NCBI GenBank assembly: GCA_016291085.1 | Contig: JAEEVW010000031.1 | Location: 1 to 42,162 of the forward strand | DNA length: 42,162 nucleotides | Direction: 5' to 3' | DNA from: Prevotella sp. | GTDB lineage: Bacteria; Bacteroidota; Bacteroidia; Bacteroidales; Bacteroidaceae | Part shown: in pieces, positions 1 through 7,112 of the stretch | How positions within the stretch are numbered: position 1 is the stretch's first letter | How the letters are laid out: the number at the start of each line of letters is the position of its first letter | Made by a program: the position numbers and the translations under genes | Notes under the pieces: model-generated | Database searches by the model: none | Told to the model about the DNA's origin: nothing | The model's input: only the letters and a program-made list of their open reading frames with translations

Positions 1-257
1 GGAGCCGCAGTCGGCACGGAAGCTCCTGACATGAATGCCGAACGACCTCATCATCTCGAAGAAACGCCGGTGAGTCTCTGCCTGCATGAAGCGCACGTTC
101 GCATTGCCGTCACGGTTCTCAAGATAGTCTATCAGCCTACTGCGAAGTCCTAGGTGGGAGTCGATTACAGAGGACAGAATACGGTCAAATTTGTCCAAAA
201 CGAAAAATATTCCGCCAAAAACGCTGATTTTTCAGATTTTTTGCTTACCTTTGCCAT
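1..257 (-). pseudogene. IS1380-family transposase, frameshifted and internally deleted
   Basis: Read on the reverse strand from ATG at 257, the protein begins MAKVSKKSEK. A one-base loss relative to copy 2 (GAAAAATC against GAGAAAATC) then shifts the frame. In the restored frame one reads FGGIFFVLDKF and VIDSHLGLR, then directly ENRDGNANVRF and SFRADCGS. In intact IS1380-type transposases the FGGI and LGLR motifs sit near the N-terminus and the ENRDGN/FRADCGS block (catalytic region) well over 100 residues later, so a large in-frame internal deletion is inferred. The gene cannot make an active transposase. Family assignment rests on these motifs. Confidence 0.72.
246..253 (+). promoter_or_regulatory. 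Outward-facing -7 box (TACCTTTG) in the transposase start region
   Basis: TACCTTTG is a perfect Bacteroidetes -7 element (TAnnTTTG). On the other strand it is part of the transposase start, ATGGCAAAGGTA. It is conserved at the same place in copy 2 (39639-39646). No good -33 TTTG is seen at the usual distance. IS1380-type elements of Bacteroides are known to drive neighbouring genes, so it probably serves the genes at 402 and 547. Confidence 0.5.
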
Positions 258-325
258 GTCATTGATGATTTTGCTTGTCTTTAAACGCAGCACTAAGGTA
301 AGTGAAAAATCTGACATGGCCAAAT

Positions 326-350
326 CCTGAGCAACAAAAAGTTGCTCAGG
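326..350. repeat. Perfect 10-bp hairpin in the IS leader
   Basis: CCTGAGCAAC (326-335), loop AAAAA, GTTGCTCAGG (341-350). The same stem, with one G-U pair and a TTTTT loop, is found at 39720-39744 in copy 2. It lies between the outward promoter box and the IS terminus. It has no T-run after it on the + strand, so it is not an obvious terminator. It may block read-through into the transposase, or stabilise the leader. Confidence 0.6.
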
Positions 351-401
351 TACTTATAAAGAAAGTTAAACTAAAGTGCTGCGGAATTTAGGTAACATAC
401 A

Positions 402-545
402 ATGAAACAGAAACGAGAGTACGCGAGGCCGCGGATGAATGTGGTCGAGTTGAAGCACCGCACGAGACTGCTCGCCGGCAGTGGTGAGGAACAGGCGAAT
501 CCGAATTCTTCGGTGAACGTAAGATACAGAGAGGAGGATATTTAA
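402..545 (+). CDS. Small LLAGS-type peptide (47 aa) ahead of a fimbrillin-like lipoprotein
   Basis: ATG at 402 opens a 47-residue ORF ending in TAA one base before the ATG of the next gene, so the two are probably translationally coupled. The protein is basic at the N-terminus (MKQKREYARP), then reads VVELKHRTRLLAGSGEE. The pattern Y-x-x-P, then VVEL, then LLAGS recurs in many short hypothetical proteins of Prevotella and Bacteroides, often in front of surface lipoprotein genes; that statement is from general knowledge. The purine-rich GAGAGGAGGA inside its last codons could serve as ribosome-binding site for the downstream gene. There is no signal peptide or membrane segment. Function unknown. 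The ORF starts only 9 bases after the IS end, so its native promoter has been replaced. Confidence 0.65.
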   Translation: MKQKREYARPRMNVVELKHRTRLLAGSGEEQANPNSSVNVRYREEDI

Positions 546-546
546 T

Positions 547-2046
547 ATGAGAAAGACAATACAGATGCTGGGCACGCTGGCGATAGCAGCGGCCCTGACA
601 ATGACGATGGCCTCGTGCTCTTCGGACAAGGAGACAGTAGAGAACCCGGCACAGCCGACGCAACCGACTCAGCCGACGACGAGCGGCGTGACGGTGACCG
701 TAGGCGCAGGCATGGCTACAGACGGCGCGACGACGCGCTCGGCGGTGGCCAACGACAATGGCGACCGCGTGCTGAAGTTCACGGAAGGCGACAAACTCTA
801 CGTATACGGTGCAAACAACGATGTGAGTATAGCTGGCGAACTCACCATGGTGGCCAACTCGCTCAGCAATGACGGGCTGAGCGCACAATTCACCGGCACA
901 CTCAGGGCTTACGACCTCAGCAGCGGTAATGAGAAAACAAATTACTCCTGGGGTGAAGACCCGCTATTTGGGACAACCGCCACGCTCATCCATAAAGACA
1001 TCAACACTGATGCCATTAGCTATACGGTCGGTAACTCTGTTACCGTAAACTATAATATGTATGCCGACGACGTGGAAACGCTGATGAAGACGAGTCTGAA
1101 GGTTCAGGGCGACTACGCCAGTGGCACGGGCTACACGCTCAGCAGCAGCGACCCCATTCTGAACTGCACCATCAGCGGACTCACGGCCTCGACCGAATAC
1201 ACTTTCACACTGAAAAAGGGGAATACCTCTGCCAACAATGTGACAATCACCACCGGCGCTGACGGCACGGCCAGCTTCGCCTTCGCTTCTATGGAATCAG
1301 GAAGCGCCACGTGGAGTATTGAAACCAAACAGGGTAATAACAACGTTGGCACCATCAGCCTCGGAAGTCAGGACTTCACCGCGAAGGTCTACAGCATTAC
1401 TCGCCTCTGGATGAACGGTGCGTTCCACAAATTATATACATGCAACAGTTCTGACTGGTCAAGCAAGATTTCAGCATTCAACGCTGAGACCAGTGCCAAT
1501 CCTATATTACAACTCAGTTCTGACATCACCGTTATTACTGAAACATTTATTATTTCACGCAGTAATGGTATTATTGACCTGAATGGACATATTCTCGGTA
1601 AAATTTACTTAACAAATAACACTCTCAATCAAAGCATTACGCTAAAGAACGGAACGGTACGTGGCGACAGTAGATACGACAATGCAATAGACGGCGTTGG
1701 TGGTTGGACTGATTTTTACTATGGTACTGTTATCTTAGAGGACTTAACAGTACAACAAGGAATCTATACCGACGGCCATGAGTATATCATCCGGAGTGGC
1801 AACTATCAGACCATCTATCATGGCAAAAGTGGAAGCTGTCCGGGCAAACTTGTTATCTATGGCGGATATTTCAACAAGACCATTGAAGGGCCATTGCAAG
1901 GTGCTGCTGTGCGTGGAACCTATGAACTCTATGGCGGCAAATATGCCGTCAGACCGAATGACAGCTGGTGCGCCTCAGGATACTCCGTTAAATCCAATAC
2001 TGACAGCGACAGCGGAACCTATCCTTGGATTGTCAGCGCAAATTAA
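547..2046 (+). CDS. Fimbrillin-like (Mfa-like) surface lipoprotein
   Basis: A 499-residue exported lipoprotein. The N-terminus is a type II signal peptide with lipobox MASC, so Cys24 should be acylated. A short Pro/Gln/Thr linker follows (roughly residues 32-45), then a region typical of Bacteroidetes fimbrillin-like proteins: GVTVTVGAG, TTRSAV and FTEGDKLYVYG. The middle (about 60-280) looks like a beta-sandwich. The C-terminal part (about 310-490) is rich in short Gly/Asn turns with repeated YGGYF, YGGKYAV and LNGHILGKIYL motifs that suggest a beta-helix or beta-propeller-like stretch. It probably sits on the outer membrane surface in adhesion or pilus-like structures. The coupled 47-aa ORF is one base upstream. 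Base composition shifts within the gene: the 5' half is GC-rich, the 3' half (about 1430-1760) is clearly AT-richer, which may mean recombination of the tip-like C-terminal part. Exact family not certain. Confidence 0.72.
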   Translation: MRKTIQMLGTLAIAAALTMTMASCSSDKETVENPAQPTQPTQPTTSGVTVTVGAGMATDGATTRSAVANDNGDRVLKFTEGDKLYVYGANNDVSIAGELTMVANSLSNDGLSAQFTGTLRAYDLSSGNEKTNYSWGEDPLFGTTATLIHKDINTDAISYTVGNSVTVNYNMYADDVETLMKTSLKVQGDYASGTGYTLSSSDPILNCTISGLTASTEYTFTLKKGNTSANNVTITTGADGTASFAFASMESGSATWSIETKQGNNNVGTISLGSQDFTAKVYSITRLWMNGAFHKLYTCNSSDWSSKISAFNAETSANPILQLSSDITVITETFIISRSNGIIDLNGHILGKIYLTNNTLNQSITLKNGTVRGDSRYDNAIDGVGGWTDFYYGTVILEDLTVQQGIYTDGHEYIIRSGNYQTIYHGKSGSCPGKLVIYGGYFNKTIEGPLQGAAVRGTYELYGGKYAVRPNDSWCASGYSVKSNTDSDSGTYPWIVSAN

Positions 2047-2075
2047 CGCTGGCGCGGCGAGAAGTCCCAGAGCAT

Positions 2076-2103
2076 TGTAACAGAGTGACGGTTCTTTGTT
2101 ACA
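2076..2103 (+). terminator. Weak inverted repeat after the fimbrillin-like gene
   Basis: TGTAACA (2076-2082) and TGTTACA (2097-2103) can pair around a 14-base loop, 30 bases past the stop. No T-run follows directly, so termination is only a possibility. Confidence 0.25.
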
Positions 2104-2161
2104 CAGAAATGCAAGGAAGACTAATGTGTTTTTATCCATATCGCCAGAAATTAATATCAAA

Positions 2162-2207
2162 AGAAAAGTCGGGACGGTTCTCAGAGAAAAGTCGGGACGG
2201 TTCTCAG
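2162..2207. repeat. Perfect 23-bp tandem duplication
   Basis: AGAAAAGTCGGGACGGTTCT plus CAG occurs at 2162-2184 and again, identical, at 2185-2207. There is no ORF of interest on either strand. The GGGACGGTTCTC core resembles short dispersed palindromic elements seen in gut bacteria, but no inverted partner is visible here. Confidence 0.85.
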
Positions 2208-2303
2208 TGATCCACTTTCGGAAATCAGAGAGCCGCCCATTTTAAATCGTCCAGTCCATGATAGCGGGCATTCGAACTTACGTTTACAAACCCCTCGAGG
2301 TTG

Positions 2304-2348
2304 CACGTGCAGACTCCCGAGGTAACACGTGCAGACTCCCGAGTCTGC
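2304..2348. repeat. 22-bp-period tandem repeat with CACGTG core and small hairpin
   Basis: CACGTGCAGACTCCCGAG is found at 2304-2321 and again at 2326-2343. Each copy contains the palindrome CACGTG. The second copy also forms a hairpin, GCAGACT (2331-2337), CCCG, AGTCTGC (2342-2348). It could be a duplicated protein-binding site or a decayed repeat. Together with the repeat at 2162 this explains most of the 360-base gap at 2047-2406. Confidence 0.8.
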
Positions 2349-2369
2349 AAAAACGGGTGGAAAAAGAAA

Positions 2370-2404
2370 AATTGGAAGGAACAACTCAGGCGTTCCTTCC
2401 AATT
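2370..2404 (-). terminator. Rho-independent terminator of the kinase-like gene
   Basis: AATTGGAAGGAAC (2370-2382) pairs perfectly with GTTCCTTCCAATT (2392-2404) around a 9-base loop. On the reverse strand the stem is followed by a T-rich run (TTTTCTTTTT), and it begins 3 bases past the stop codon at 2407. Confidence 0.8.
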
Positions 2405-2406
2405 AT

Positions 2407-3048
2407 CTATTGTTGTTTTTTAATTTCCGCATCCACAACGTATATGTCACCATCTGCATCAACCAAAACATTGCGAGGAAGAACATCCCAAACAACGTAA
2501 GTTCCATTAGCATATCGGCCTTCATCGTTTTCTTTCGTAAAGCCCAAGGCAGACATATAGGTGTCAATCTCTAATGGGGTTGCTGTGACAGCATTCTTCA
2601 CCAATCGCTGCTGAAAGACAGGCATAATGGTACGCCCATCAAAACCTGTAAAGCCGTAAAAAGAATAAAAGGTGTCATAAAACAACATGTTGTGCAATGC
2701 GATTTTCTCGAACAAGCAGAGAATGCTGCCGCTATTCAAAAGATTGTTAACCTTATATACGATGTCATTGGAAACATAGGTGTCGTTTTCATTGCCTGAC
2801 GGTCCAGGTGTGCCCAGTTCAAAAACGTCGCTTATAGGAATCCATAACCCGTTCTCCTTGGCATATTGCTCGGCTATACGCTGCTCAATTTCGAAATGGT
2901 TTATAGGTTTCTCGCCATTTCGAAATTGCGCTTCATATAGTTGGCAGCGTCTATGGAGTTCATCGGCGACCTCATGGATTCTTCGATTTTGCGGAGTTTC
3001 CTCTCCACTGCCTCTTTGTGAAACTGATTCAGAAATGTCATTGCTCAT
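2407..3048 (-). CDS. Small protein-kinase-like protein of the polyvalent (Kinase-PolyVal) type
   Basis: A 213-residue soluble protein. The C-terminal motif WDVLPRNVLVDADGDIYVVD has the layout of a protein kinase catalytic loop and metal motif: Asp, four residues, Asn, then a hydrophobic strand ending in DAE where kinases have DFG. Upstream, DIVYKVNNLLN resembles the VAxK strand, and FEKIALHNMLF the helix carrying a conserved Glu. This is the pattern of the kinase-like domains in polyvalent proteins of phages and conjugative elements, but here it stands alone. The first 70 residues are polar and probably helical. A terminator follows at 2370. A weak -7 box (TATCTTTG, reverse, 3066-3073) precedes it. 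The flanking tandem repeats and nearby IS end suggest a mobile-element leftover. Kinase activity is inference; substrate unknown. Confidence 0.55.
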   Translation of the reverse strand: MSNDISESVSQRGSGEETPQNRRIHEVADELHRRCQLYEAQFRNGEKPINHFEIEQRIAEQYAKENGLWIPISDVFELGTPGPSGNENDTYVSNDIVYKVNNLLNSGSILCLFEKIALHNMLFYDTFYSFYGFTGFDGRTIMPVFQQRLVKNAVTATPLEIDTYMSALGFTKENDEGRYANGTYVVWDVLPRNVLVDADGDIYVVDAEIKKQQ

Positions 3049-3138
3049 CTTGTTTTTTGTTTGTGCAAAGATAAGTAAAATATTTCAAACGACGTTCATT
3101 GTGAGCTAAATTTTTGTTTTTTTATGTATCCCTGCAAT

Positions 3139-4413
3139 CTACTCACGCATTAGTGCCTGCATGAATTCGTTGAGCTTCAGCAGACCGTACCCACCGCTGA
3201 CACAAGAGACTTCGTCGTATTGCTGGACGCTGTCGGGCTGGATGCCACGGTGCCAGATGAGGAAGGGAACAGGCTGTCCGACGTGGATGCGCATCTCTAC
3301 AGGTGTGAGATGGTCGGGTAGCACGGCGATGCAGACGGGGTCGTCCCACGTCATCACCTTATTATATATTGGAGCGATGAGTCGTTGGTCCAGATACTCG
3401 ATAGTCTTCAGCTTCAGTTCCAAGTCACCATCGTGGCCTGCCTCGTCGCTGGCTTCGACATGGACGAACACGAAGTCGTCGTTCTCGAGCGCCTCGATGG
3501 CGGCCTGCGCCTTGCCTTCGTAGTTGGTGTTGGCGAGTCCTGTGGCACCAGGCACCTTGATGATGCGCAGTCCGGCATATTTTCCAATACCCTGAATCAA
3601 GTCGACAGCCGAGATGACCGCGCCGCTTTTCACCTGCGGATACTGTTGCATGAGCGTCTCCATCGAAGGACGATAGCCACCGCTCCAAGGCCAGATGCTG
3701 TTAGCCTGGCGCTCACCACGCTTGGCTCGCTCAATATTAAAGGGATGCTTAGCCAGCAACTCCTGCGATTGGAGGATCATTTCGTTAATGAGGTCTGCGG
3801 TCTGCTGGGGGGTGAGCCGTTTTCCTTCTGTTGCGACTGAGTCGCAATACACTGAACCTGCTGGTTTCACTAGCAGGGGGCGCCATTCCTCATTGGGGTG
3901 GTCATGGGGTGGGGCACAGACGATGTGTTTCGAGCCTCCCTTGATGACCAGCAGGTGGCGATACTGAATGCCCGTGATGAACTTTACACGCTCGCAGCCC
4001 TCACGTTCGTTCATGGGCTTAGCGAGGTTCTCATTGAGATAATCGATGAGCACGCGGGCATCGTCCGTTTCTAGATTACCGCCATTATGCGTGATAATCT
4101 TGCCATCTTCAAGTGTGATGATGTTACAGCGGATGGCGAAGTCGTCATCAGCCATCTCGTAGCCGATAGAGGCAGCTTCGAGCGGACCACGGCCTTCGTA
4201 CACCTGATTCAGATCGTAACCCAGAATGGCGGTATTAGCGACCTCAGAGCCTGGAGGAAAACCCTCAGGTACGGTAACCAATCGTCCACAGCGGCCTTCA
4301 AGGGCCAGCTGGTCCATCATGGGCTTATGGGCATATTGCAGCAAGGTCTTCCCACCCAATCTTTCCACAGGCAGGTCAGCCATTCCGTCACCCAAAATAA
4401 TAATATGTTTCAT
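3139..4413 (-). CDS. apgM: ApgM-type (alkaline-phosphatase superfamily) phosphoglycerate mutase; probable homoserine kinase
   Basis: 424 residues. The start is the ATG at 4413 (MKHIIILGDGMADLP), because homology begins there. Metal-binding Asp9 in LGDGMADLP, the phospho-acceptor Ser56 in PPGSEVANTAILGYD, and the late motifs ASDEAGHDGD and LPDHLTP place it in the archaeal-type cofactor-independent phosphoglycerate mutase family. It lies 40 bases after thrA, on the same strand. In Bacteroidetes this gene commonly sits next to thrA, and members of the family are thought to act as the missing homoserine kinase, making O-phosphohomoserine for threonine synthesis. The context here supports that role over glycolysis. 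No classical thrB is present in the window. The expected thrC is not downstream either. Confidence 0.85.
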   Translation of the reverse strand: MKHIIILGDGMADLPVERLGGKTLLQYAHKPMMDQLALEGRCGRLVTVPEGFPPGSEVANTAILGYDLNQVYEGRGPLEAASIGYEMADDDFAIRCNIITLEDGKIITHNGGNLETDDARVLIDYLNENLAKPMNEREGCERVKFITGIQYRHLLVIKGGSKHIVCAPPHDHPNEEWRPLLVKPAGSVYCDSVATEGKRLTPQQTADLINEMILQSQELLAKHPFNIERAKRGERQANSIWPWSGGYRPSMETLMQQYPQVKSGAVISAVDLIQGIGKYAGLRIIKVPGATGLANTNYEGKAQAAIEALENDDFVFVHVEASDEAGHDGDLELKLKTIEYLDQRLIAPIYNKVMTWDDPVCIAVLPDHLTPVEMRIHVGQPVPFLIWHRGIQPDSVQQYDEVSCVSGGYGLLKLNEFMQALMRE

Positions 4414-4453
4414 AATGAAAAGAACTGGGCGGCAAAAACCGCCCAGCACACTA

Positions 4454-6916
4454 TTAGATATTAGCGATTGACATGATATTTGCAAACACACCTGCTGCCG
4501 TTACAGCGGCACCGGCTCCATAGCCCTGGATGAGCATGGGATACTCCTTGTAACGCTCGGTGGTGAGCAGCACGATATTGTTAGAGCCCTCGAGGCCGTA
4601 GAATGGGTGACCGTAAGGAACCTCCTTCAAAGCGACACTGGTCTTGAACGACGATGGGTTATTCTCATCGGCTTCCATCGTGGCCACGAAGCGCCAACGC
4701 TTGTTTTCTGCCTCGAGCACCTTACGACGAGCTTCAAAGTCTGCGTCGAGTTCAGGCAGACGCTTCCAGAAGTCTTCGATGCTGCCCTCGAAATAACTGT
4801 CGGGCACGAAGAGATGCTTCTCGACATCCTCCTGTTCTACCTTATAGCCAGCCTCACGCGTCAGGATGACGAGCTTGCGGATCACATCCGTACCGCTCAG
4901 ATCGATACGTGGGTCTGGCTCAGAATAGCGCTGCTCCTTCGCACGCTTTACCGTCTCAGAGAACGGCACATCGGCAGCAATCTCGTTGAAGATGAAGTTC
5001 AGCGTACCAGAGAGGATAGCCTCGATCTTCAGGATCTTATCGCCCGAGTTGCACAGGTCGTTGATGGTACCGATAATCGGCAAGCCAGCACCGACGTTAG
5101 TCTCATAGCGGAACCACACACCGCGGTCGCGCGCAGTCTGACGAAGTTTCAGATAGCTGTCGTAGTCGCCAGAGGCGGCAATCTTGTTGGCAGCAACCAC
5201 TGATATGTTATGCTCCAGGAATGTCTGATAAAGCATGGCAATCTGACGGCTGGCAGTACAGTCGACGAAGACGCTGTTGAAGATGTTCATCTTCACAATC
5301 TCGTCGCGCATGTGCTCTGTGTTGGCAGGGAAACCAGCACGCAGGATCTTCTCGTAGTTGTCGAGGTCGATACCGTCACGATCCAACACGAAGTTGTCGA
5401 CATCGCTGATGCCGACCACATTGAGTTTCAGTCGACGAGACTGCATGAGGAACTGCTGCTGGGTACGAATCTGTTCGAGCAGCATGCCACCCACCGTTCC
5501 AATACCGCAGATAAAAATGTTGAGCACCTTGTATTCCGACAGGAAGAACGAGTCGTGGAGTACGTTGAGCGACTTGCGCAGGAAACGGCCATCGACTACG
5601 AACGAGATATTCGTCTCGGAAGCACCCTGAGCACAGGCAATCACCGAGATGCCAGAGCGTCCCAGCGTACCAAACAACTTACCGGCGATACCTGGGGTCT
5701 GCTTCATGTTCTCACCCACGATAGCGATGGTAGCCAAGCCACTCTCTACCTGCATGGGGAACATGGCACCCGTCTCAATTTCCTTGGCGAACTCGGCATT
5801 CAGCACCTCGGCAGCAGCTGCAGCATCTTCGTCGCGCACACCAATAGAGGTAGAATTCTCTGACGATGCCTGCGACACCATGAAGACGCTGATGCCCTTG
5901 TTGGCCAGCGTGGTGAAGATGCGGCGGTTGACACCGATGACGCCCACCATCGAGAGACCGGTAACGGTAATCAGCGATGTGCCCTTGATGCTCGAGATAC
6001 CCTTGATGGGCTTCTGGTCGTCGTCAATCTTGGCTTTAATCAGTGTTCCCGGGTGTTCGGGATTGAAAGTGTTCTTGACCTTGATAGGTATATTCTTGAC
6101 GCAGACGGGATAAATCGTCGGAGGATAGATGACCTTCGCACCGAAATTACACAACTCCATCGCCTCCACGTAGGAAAGCTCATTGATGGTGTAGGCACTC
6201 TTGATGACCTTAGGATCGGCCGTCATGAAGCCGTCCACATCCGTCCAGATCTCCAGCACCTCGGCATTCAGCACAGCAGCGATGATAGCGGCGGTATAGT
6301 CGCTTCCGCCACGTCCCAAGTTTGTTGTCTCGTGCGAGTCGCGGTCGCGGGCAATGAAGCCAGGAACCACGTAGATGTTCTTGTCTGTGATATTCTTGAA
6401 GGCTTCCTTCACCAGCTGTGTGGTCAGGTCGGCATCAATGACATGCTTGCCTTCCTTGTCCCAAGTGCGGATAAAGTCACGCGAGTTCATGCGGACACCA
6501 TTTTTTACCATGGCAGCCACAATATGCGAACTCAAACGCTCACCATACGAGACGATGGTGTCGGCCGTCTTTTCGCTCAGGTCGTGAATGAGGTACACAC
6601 CGTAGAAGATGCTCTTCAACTGGTCGAAGAGCTGGTCTACATTGTTAAATAAGTCTATGCGCTTTTTGTCATCCGTAATGATAGCCTCAATCATCTGGTG
6701 GTGGCGTGTCACCATCGCGTCGAATTCCTCACGATAGTGCTCATCGCCCTGCTTGGCCATCTTTGATGTGGCGATCAGGCGGTCGGTGATGCCGTCAAGT
6801 GCACTTACTACTACTACGACAGGTTGCGTCCGAGCCTCTGTCTCCACAATTTTCTTCAAGCTAAGAATGCTTTTTACGGAACCTACGGACGTTCCGCCGA
6901 ATTTCATTACTTTCAT
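4454..6916 (-). CDS. thrA: Bifunctional aspartokinase I / homoserine dehydrogenase
   Basis: 820 residues; start at ATG 6916 (MKVMKFGGTSVGS). The N-terminal aspartokinase domain (about 1-300) shows KFGGTSVGS, SYGERLSS and LGRGGSDYTA. Two ACT regulatory modules follow (about 310-460), one with VSQASSENSTSIGV. The C-terminal homoserine dehydrogenase (about 465-815) starts with the NAD(P)-binding motif FICGIGTVGG and has VAANK and ILSGTLNFIFNEI. It catalyses the first and third steps from aspartate to homoserine, and its length is the usual one for the fused enzyme. The ACT domains predict feedback control by threonine. A second, monofunctional aspartokinase is at 27581, so the threonine and lysine branches have separate enzymes. 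Transcription probably starts near 6975 from a TACCTTTG box. Confidence 0.95.
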   Translation of the reverse strand: MKVMKFGGTSVGSVKSILSLKKIVETEARTQPVVVVVSALDGITDRLIATSKMAKQGDEHYREEFDAMVTRHHQMIEAIITDDKKRIDLFNNVDQLFDQLKSIFYGVYLIHDLSEKTADTIVSYGERLSSHIVAAMVKNGVRMNSRDFIRTWDKEGKHVIDADLTTQLVKEAFKNITDKNIYVVPGFIARDRDSHETTNLGRGGSDYTAAIIAAVLNAEVLEIWTDVDGFMTADPKVIKSAYTINELSYVEAMELCNFGAKVIYPPTIYPVCVKNIPIKVKNTFNPEHPGTLIKAKIDDDQKPIKGISSIKGTSLITVTGLSMVGVIGVNRRIFTTLANKGISVFMVSQASSENSTSIGVRDEDAAAAAEVLNAEFAKEIETGAMFPMQVESGLATIAIVGENMKQTPGIAGKLFGTLGRSGISVIACAQGASETNISFVVDGRFLRKSLNVLHDSFFLSEYKVLNIFICGIGTVGGMLLEQIRTQQQFLMQSRRLKLNVVGISDVDNFVLDRDGIDLDNYEKILRAGFPANTEHMRDEIVKMNIFNSVFVDCTASRQIAMLYQTFLEHNISVVAANKIAASGDYDSYLKLRQTARDRGVWFRYETNVGAGLPIIGTINDLCNSGDKILKIEAILSGTLNFIFNEIAADVPFSETVKRAKEQRYSEPDPRIDLSGTDVIRKLVILTREAGYKVEQEDVEKHLFVPDSYFEGSIEDFWKRLPELDADFEARRKVLEAENKRWRFVATMEADENNPSSFKTSVALKEVPYGHPFYGLEGSNNIVLLTTERYKEYPMLIQGYGAGAAVTAAGVFANIMSIANI

Positions 6917-6982
6917 ATTTCTATGCAATTTATCTTGCCGAACGGTACCCCTCAACGAGTGGGGCTTTCTCCATTGGCGCGA

Positions 6983-6990
6983 CAAAGGTA
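6983..6990 (-). promoter_or_regulatory. -7 box for thrA-apgM
   Basis: CAAAGGTA on the + strand is TACCTTTG on the reverse strand, 67 bases before the thrA start. No TTTG is seen at the -33 distance. The leader between box and ATG has a small GC-rich inverted repeat (CCCC/GGGG, 6950s) that could matter for regulation. Confidence 0.55.
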
Positions 6991-7006
6991 ACAAAAAAAA
7001 AGGAAA

Positions 7007-7096
7007 AGTGAATAGTTAAAAGTGAAAAATTTGCTACCGCATGTGATATTTTTTGATTTTTACACTATTGAGGTAGCAAATTTTACACTATTCACT
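7007..7096. repeat. Nested inverted repeat between the synthetase and thrA
   Basis: AGTGAATAGT (7007-7016) pairs with ACTATTCACT (7087-7096), and AAAATTTGCTACC (7026-7038) pairs perfectly with GGTAGCAAATTTT (7072-7084). The loop is 33 bases. It lies 16 bases past the stop of the reverse-strand synthetase gene and 17 bases upstream of the thrA -7 box. It could be a terminator for the former or an upstream regulatory structure for the latter. The arms have a roughly heptameric texture like the arrays elsewhere in the window. Confidence 0.75.
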
Positions 7097-7112
7097 CTTA
7101 CCTTTACGCTTA

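Larger units (their letters stand above)
1..392 (-). mobile_element. IS1380-family element remnant, copy 1 (runs off the left edge)
   Basis: The right part of an insertion sequence: a decayed transposase reading leftward, about 135 bases of leader, and a terminus reading inward CCTAAATTCCGCAGCACTTT, ending at 392. The last 190 bases are clearly homologous to 39597-39786, which ends in the same terminal sequence; this second copy is what defines the boundary. The next gene starts only 9 bases past the end, so its whole 5' leader is IS-derived. The other end of the element and any target-site duplication lie outside the window. Confidence 0.75.

Noticed and set aside
2304..2348. Tandem 22-bp repeat as a CRISPR array
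   Set aside because: Only two copies and a 4-base interval; no cas genes in the window.
2181..2402. Reverse ORF of 73 aa over the tandem repeats
   Set aside because: It covers repeats and a terminator and has no protein-like pattern.
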